Of a stretch of DNA of 64,000 nucleotides, positions 61,625 to 64,000 are shown piece after piece. A model generated the notes under the pieces. It saw only the letters and a program-made list of their open reading frames with translations, did not search any database and was not told the DNA's origin. Source of the DNA: Oceanobacter sp. 1_MG-2023 (lineage in GTDB: Bacteria > Pseudomonadota > Gammaproteobacteria > Pseudomonadales > Oceanobacteraceae); assembly GCF_030689025.1 (NCBI RefSeq), contig NZ_JAUYWA010000016.1, forward strand, positions 20,372-84,371, in the 5' to 3' direction. Numbering within the stretch: position 1 is the first letter of the stretch; each line of letters opens with the position of its first letter. A program made the translations under genes and the position numbers.

Positions 61625-63061
61625 ATGTGTGGAATCCTGTTGCTTAAAGGGCAGTCGGCTATCAGCAGACTGCCAACACTGCTGAGTCATATGCACCACC
61701 GAGGGCCAGATGATCAAAGCATCTGGTCAGAAGGAGGCACTGCGCTTGGGTTCGTTCGGCTCGCTATCAATGGAGATCTGATCGAAGGGCAACAGCCTTG
61801 CTCTGACAGAGCTTTGGCCAGTGCATTCAATGGCGAAATCTATAACTTCAAGGAACTGGCACAGCGCTATAGCCTGGGAAACTACCGCAGTGACACCCAG
61901 ATTATCTTGCCGCTTTTCCAACTGCTTGGCCCAGAGATTATTCATCAACTCGACGGCTTCTACTCCGGAGTTATTGTAAATAACGAAGCACAGAAAGCTG
62001 TTTGCCTGCGCGACCACATGGGTAAAAAACCACTGTTTGTCGGTTTCTCCGAAGGCGACCTTTTCATCACCAGCGAGCTAAAAGCACTGAATCATATCGA
62101 CTGGTTTGAGCTTCTGCCGAAAGGTGTCTCTGAAATCGACCTGACCTCTGGCTCAGTCACCCAAATCCTTGATCACCAAGCACAAGCAACTACCAACAAC
62201 CTGCATGATCTATTGCACAACGCCGTTCGCAAGCGCCTTCCTGATTCTGAACAGCCGTTAGGTCTATTTTTAAGTGGTGGGTTGGACAGTTCTCTGATCG
62301 CCAGCATTGCGTCAAAATACAGAGACGATATTCAGTGTTTCACGCTGGGGACCGAAGAAGGGCCAGATCACCAAGCCGTTCAAACTGTGATTGAAGCCCT
62401 GAGTCTGAAGACAGTCACCTTCGTTCCTTTGCCATCCGAGTCAGAAATCCCAGCCCTGATCAAAAACATTGTGCTCGCCACCGAGAGCTATAACCCATCC
62501 ATCATCAGCAACGGCCTGGCAACCTGGTTACTGGCCCATGCAGCAAGGCAAGCAGGTATCAAGGTTGTACTAACAGGAGAAGGTGCTGATGAACTCTTCG
62601 GTGGCTACCATCAGTTCAATCAGACCGATCCATGGAAAGAAACACGTCAGCAGCTCATTCAGGACATGCAATTTACCGAATTACGCAGACTCGACATGGC
62701 CAGCATGGCTCATAGCATCGAAGCACGCTGCCCGTTTCTTGACTCAAATCTTCGTTATTTAACCAACCAGTATGAATTAGAACAGCTGTACAGTAACCAT
62801 CAAAACAAGGTCTCTTTAAGAAACGGATTTGGAGGCTATTTACCTGAAAGCATTCTCCAGCGCCGTAAAACCTCCTGCGATGTTGGCAGCGGTATACGAG
62901 GTAGGGTTGTACGCTACCTGAAACGCAACGGACGATCAGAGCGAGAAGAACTTCTGGATATATGGAAACAGCACTTTTCGTTTGATCACAGTCACCCGTA
63001 CTTTCATCAATATGCTGTGTTTGATCGGCTTATTGACCAGCGCGGAGAAATGCACAAGTGA
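61625..63061 (+). CDS. Asparagine-synthetase-like amidotransferase (compact AsnB)
   Basis: The 478-residue protein has an N-terminal class II glutaminase domain with nucleophile Cys2 (MCGILLLKGQ) and HRGPDDQS. The C-terminal ATP-binding synthetase domain has the PP-loop SGGLDSS at residues 217-223 and GEGADELFGGYHQF near 325. It is about 75 residues shorter than E. coli AsnB (554). The missing part lies mostly between GGYHQF and HSIEARCPFLD. Relatives in biosynthetic clusters form amides on other substrates or close rings, so asparagine synthesis is not assured. It overlaps the next gene by four bases. Confidence 0.85.
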   Translation: MCGILLLKGQSAISRLPTLLSHMHHRGPDDQSIWSEGGTALGFVRLAINGDLIEGQQPCSDRALASAFNGEIYNFKELAQRYSLGNYRSDTQIILPLFQLLGPEIIHQLDGFYSGVIVNNEAQKAVCLRDHMGKKPLFVGFSEGDLFITSELKALNHIDWFELLPKGVSEIDLTSGSVTQILDHQAQATTNNLHDLLHNAVRKRLPDSEQPLGLFLSGGLDSSLIASIASKYRDDIQCFTLGTEEGPDHQAVQTVIEALSLKTVTFVPLPSESEIPALIKNIVLATESYNPSIISNGLATWLLAHAARQAGIKVVLTGEGADELFGGYHQFNQTDPWKETRQQLIQDMQFTELRRLDMASMAHSIEARCPFLDSNLRYLTNQYELEQLYSNHQNKVSLRNGFGGYLPESILQRRKTSCDVGSGIRGRVVRYLKRNGRSEREELLDIWKQHFSFDHSHPYFHQYAVFDRLIDQRGEMHK

Positions 63062-63789
63062 GCGCTTCAGGTAGCACCACGGCAACCATCATGATCGCAG
63101 AGTCTTTGTTGTTACACCACTTTCGCACACAGCCATTTCATAACCTGAACCTGCTCTACAATAGCGGTGAGCCATGTGGTTTACCGGGCGGCACATGCTC
63201 GGATAAGACTCTGAGCTACCTGGCTGATGCCAGAGCCCAAGGACTGAACGCCCATCTGCACACCGCATTCATTGGTGGCAAGGAAATCCACCGTTTGGTC
63301 AGGCTTCATATCAATGCAGAAACCTATTTCGCGGATGTCGGCAATGGCTGGCCAGCCATCAAGTTGATCTCAGCCACTCGAAACATTGAGTATTCATGCT
63401 TCGGGATGAGGTATCGAACAGAAGTTGATGCCGATTGGGTCAGGGTATTCCACCAGCGTCAGGGAAAAGAATCCCTACAAATGGAAATCTGGCTTCGGCC
63501 TCGCTGTGAGGAAGATATCCTCAAAGACATCCATGCCAGATACAACTCCGGAATTCAGTATCCCTTCTCCAGAAGTGTTCGGTTTTCGGCGATCGTGGGA
63601 GAGCACTTTCTGTTTTTGCGAGGAGAAAGCCTGCAGATCTACGGTGAAGAACACGTGCGGGTTATCGAGGGAATATCAGCTGAGTCGCTTCCAGATGTGT
63701 TAGAGCAGCGCTTCGACCTGAGCCTTCCAGCTCTTCTAACACAGGCATTCTCAGAAAAAAGGGAAGTGCCCGTCCTAAACCCCACTTAA
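63058..63789 (+). CDS. Arylamine N-acetyltransferase-like acyltransferase
   Basis: The 243-residue protein starts at a GTG overlapping the asnB-like stop (GTGA). The NAT-type catalytic triad is visible: Cys47 in GGTCSDK, His84 in VRLHINAE and Asp93 in YFADVGNGWP. The upstream PFHNLNLLY resembles the PFENLD segment of NATs. It is somewhat shorter than typical NATs (270-280). NAT-like enzymes transfer acyl groups to arylamines or catalyse amide formation in natural-product clusters. A free aminopyrimidine from the RibA-NADAR protein would be a plausible acceptor. That is inference. Confidence 0.8.
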   Translation: MSASGSTTATIMIAESLLLHHFRTQPFHNLNLLYNSGEPCGLPGGTCSDKTLSYLADARAQGLNAHLHTAFIGGKEIHRLVRLHINAETYFADVGNGWPAIKLISATRNIEYSCFGMRYRTEVDADWVRVFHQRQGKESLQMEIWLRPRCEEDILKDIHARYNSGIQYPFSRSVRFSAIVGEHFLFLRGESLQIYGEEHVRVIEGISAESLPDVLEQRFDLSLPALLTQAFSEKREVPVLNPT

Positions 63790-63935
63790 ATACACAGGGG
63801 AGACTAGCGACTATTAGTTAGTGTTCAAAATTCTGTGTCACTCCTATAGTTTGCCATTGGAAGATTACGAAGTTCCTGGGAGCTTGTTTTCTCTCTTTAA
63901 TGGGGACTTTCTCTATCCAGACGTGTAGTGGTTCA

Positions 63936-64000
63936 ATGATTCTGGACACCAACGTAGGTGGTAATATCGCCACCATAAACGAGGTGTCTGATGACCAGAA
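63936..64000 (+). mobile_element. Possible start of an insertion sequence at the right edge
   Basis: After the acyltransferase there are about 150 bases with no gene. Then GATTCTGGACACC (63938-63950) is followed by a short GGTGG/CCACC stem and GAGGTGTCTG ahead of an ATG at 63991 (M-T-R, open to the edge). An ATGACCAGAA start after GGTGTCTG is common for IS3-type orfA transposases. Only ten coding bases are visible, so this is tentative. Confidence 0.3.

Noticed and set aside
61625..63061. Housekeeping asparagine synthetase AsnB
   Set aside because: The glutaminase and PP-loop motifs are present, but the protein is about 75 residues shorter and sits in a specialised operon. The specific product asparagine was therefore not assigned.

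Overview
The window reads as chromosomal DNA of a Gram-negative gammaproteobacterium, most likely a marine heterotroph of the Oceanospirillales type. The evidence is an sdhCDAB-sucAB-lpdA-sucCD operon divergent from gltA, a RecBCD operon in the order recC-recB-recD, an LPS heptosyltransferase, FabB, TrhO and YehS homologues. The genus cannot be fixed from sequence reading alone. No rRNA, tRNA or CRISPR array was seen.

Bases 1-14670 are central metabolism. The 5' part of a propionyl/acetyl-CoA synthetase gene (minus strand, cut by the left edge) is followed by the long minus-strand TCA operon. It encodes succinate dehydrogenase, 2-oxoglutarate dehydrogenase E1/E2/E3 and succinyl-CoA synthetase, with lpdA placed between sucB and sucC. 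Citrate synthase is transcribed divergently. Good sigma70-like promoters for both directions lie in the 358-base gap between sdhC and gltA.

Bases 14670-21751 hold envelope genes: a MOSC protein, a WaaC-like heptosyltransferase, an UPF0104 flippase-like membrane protein, a GtrB-like lipid-linked glycosyltransferase, an ArnT-like family-39 transferase and a PAP2 phosphatase. Bases 21861-28400 are lipid synthesis: fabB, then a 1629-residue single-chain acyl-CoA carboxylase that joins carboxyltransferase, biotin carboxylase and biotin-carrier modules. Bases 28442-32825 carry an unrecognised protein next to a Roadblock/LC7 protein, and a large DUF748/AsmA-like envelope protein. Bases 32988-42696 are recCBD. 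Bases 42879-46050 carry a 2H-phosphoesterase-like protein, a YciA thioesterase, a YehS protein and TrhO.

From about 46.1 kb to the right edge the content is accessory. A two-gene module matches Druantia type III anti-phage defence (DruH plus the DUF1998 helicase DruE). Upstream of it lie the relic of an IS4-type element and two small divergent DNA-binding proteins. Next comes a tight four-gene plus-strand operon: a 1123-residue protein with two glycosyltransferase-like domains flanking a kinase-like domain whose catalytic Asp is Asn; a GTP cyclohydrolase II fused to a NADAR (COG3236) N-glycosidase; a compact asparagine-synthetase-like amidotransferase; and an arylamine N-acetyltransferase-like protein. 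This operon looks like a pathway that converts GTP to a free pyrimidine or ribosyl product and then decorates it. I know of no described system with this composition, and it is the best candidate here for something new. A probable insertion-sequence end lies at the right edge.
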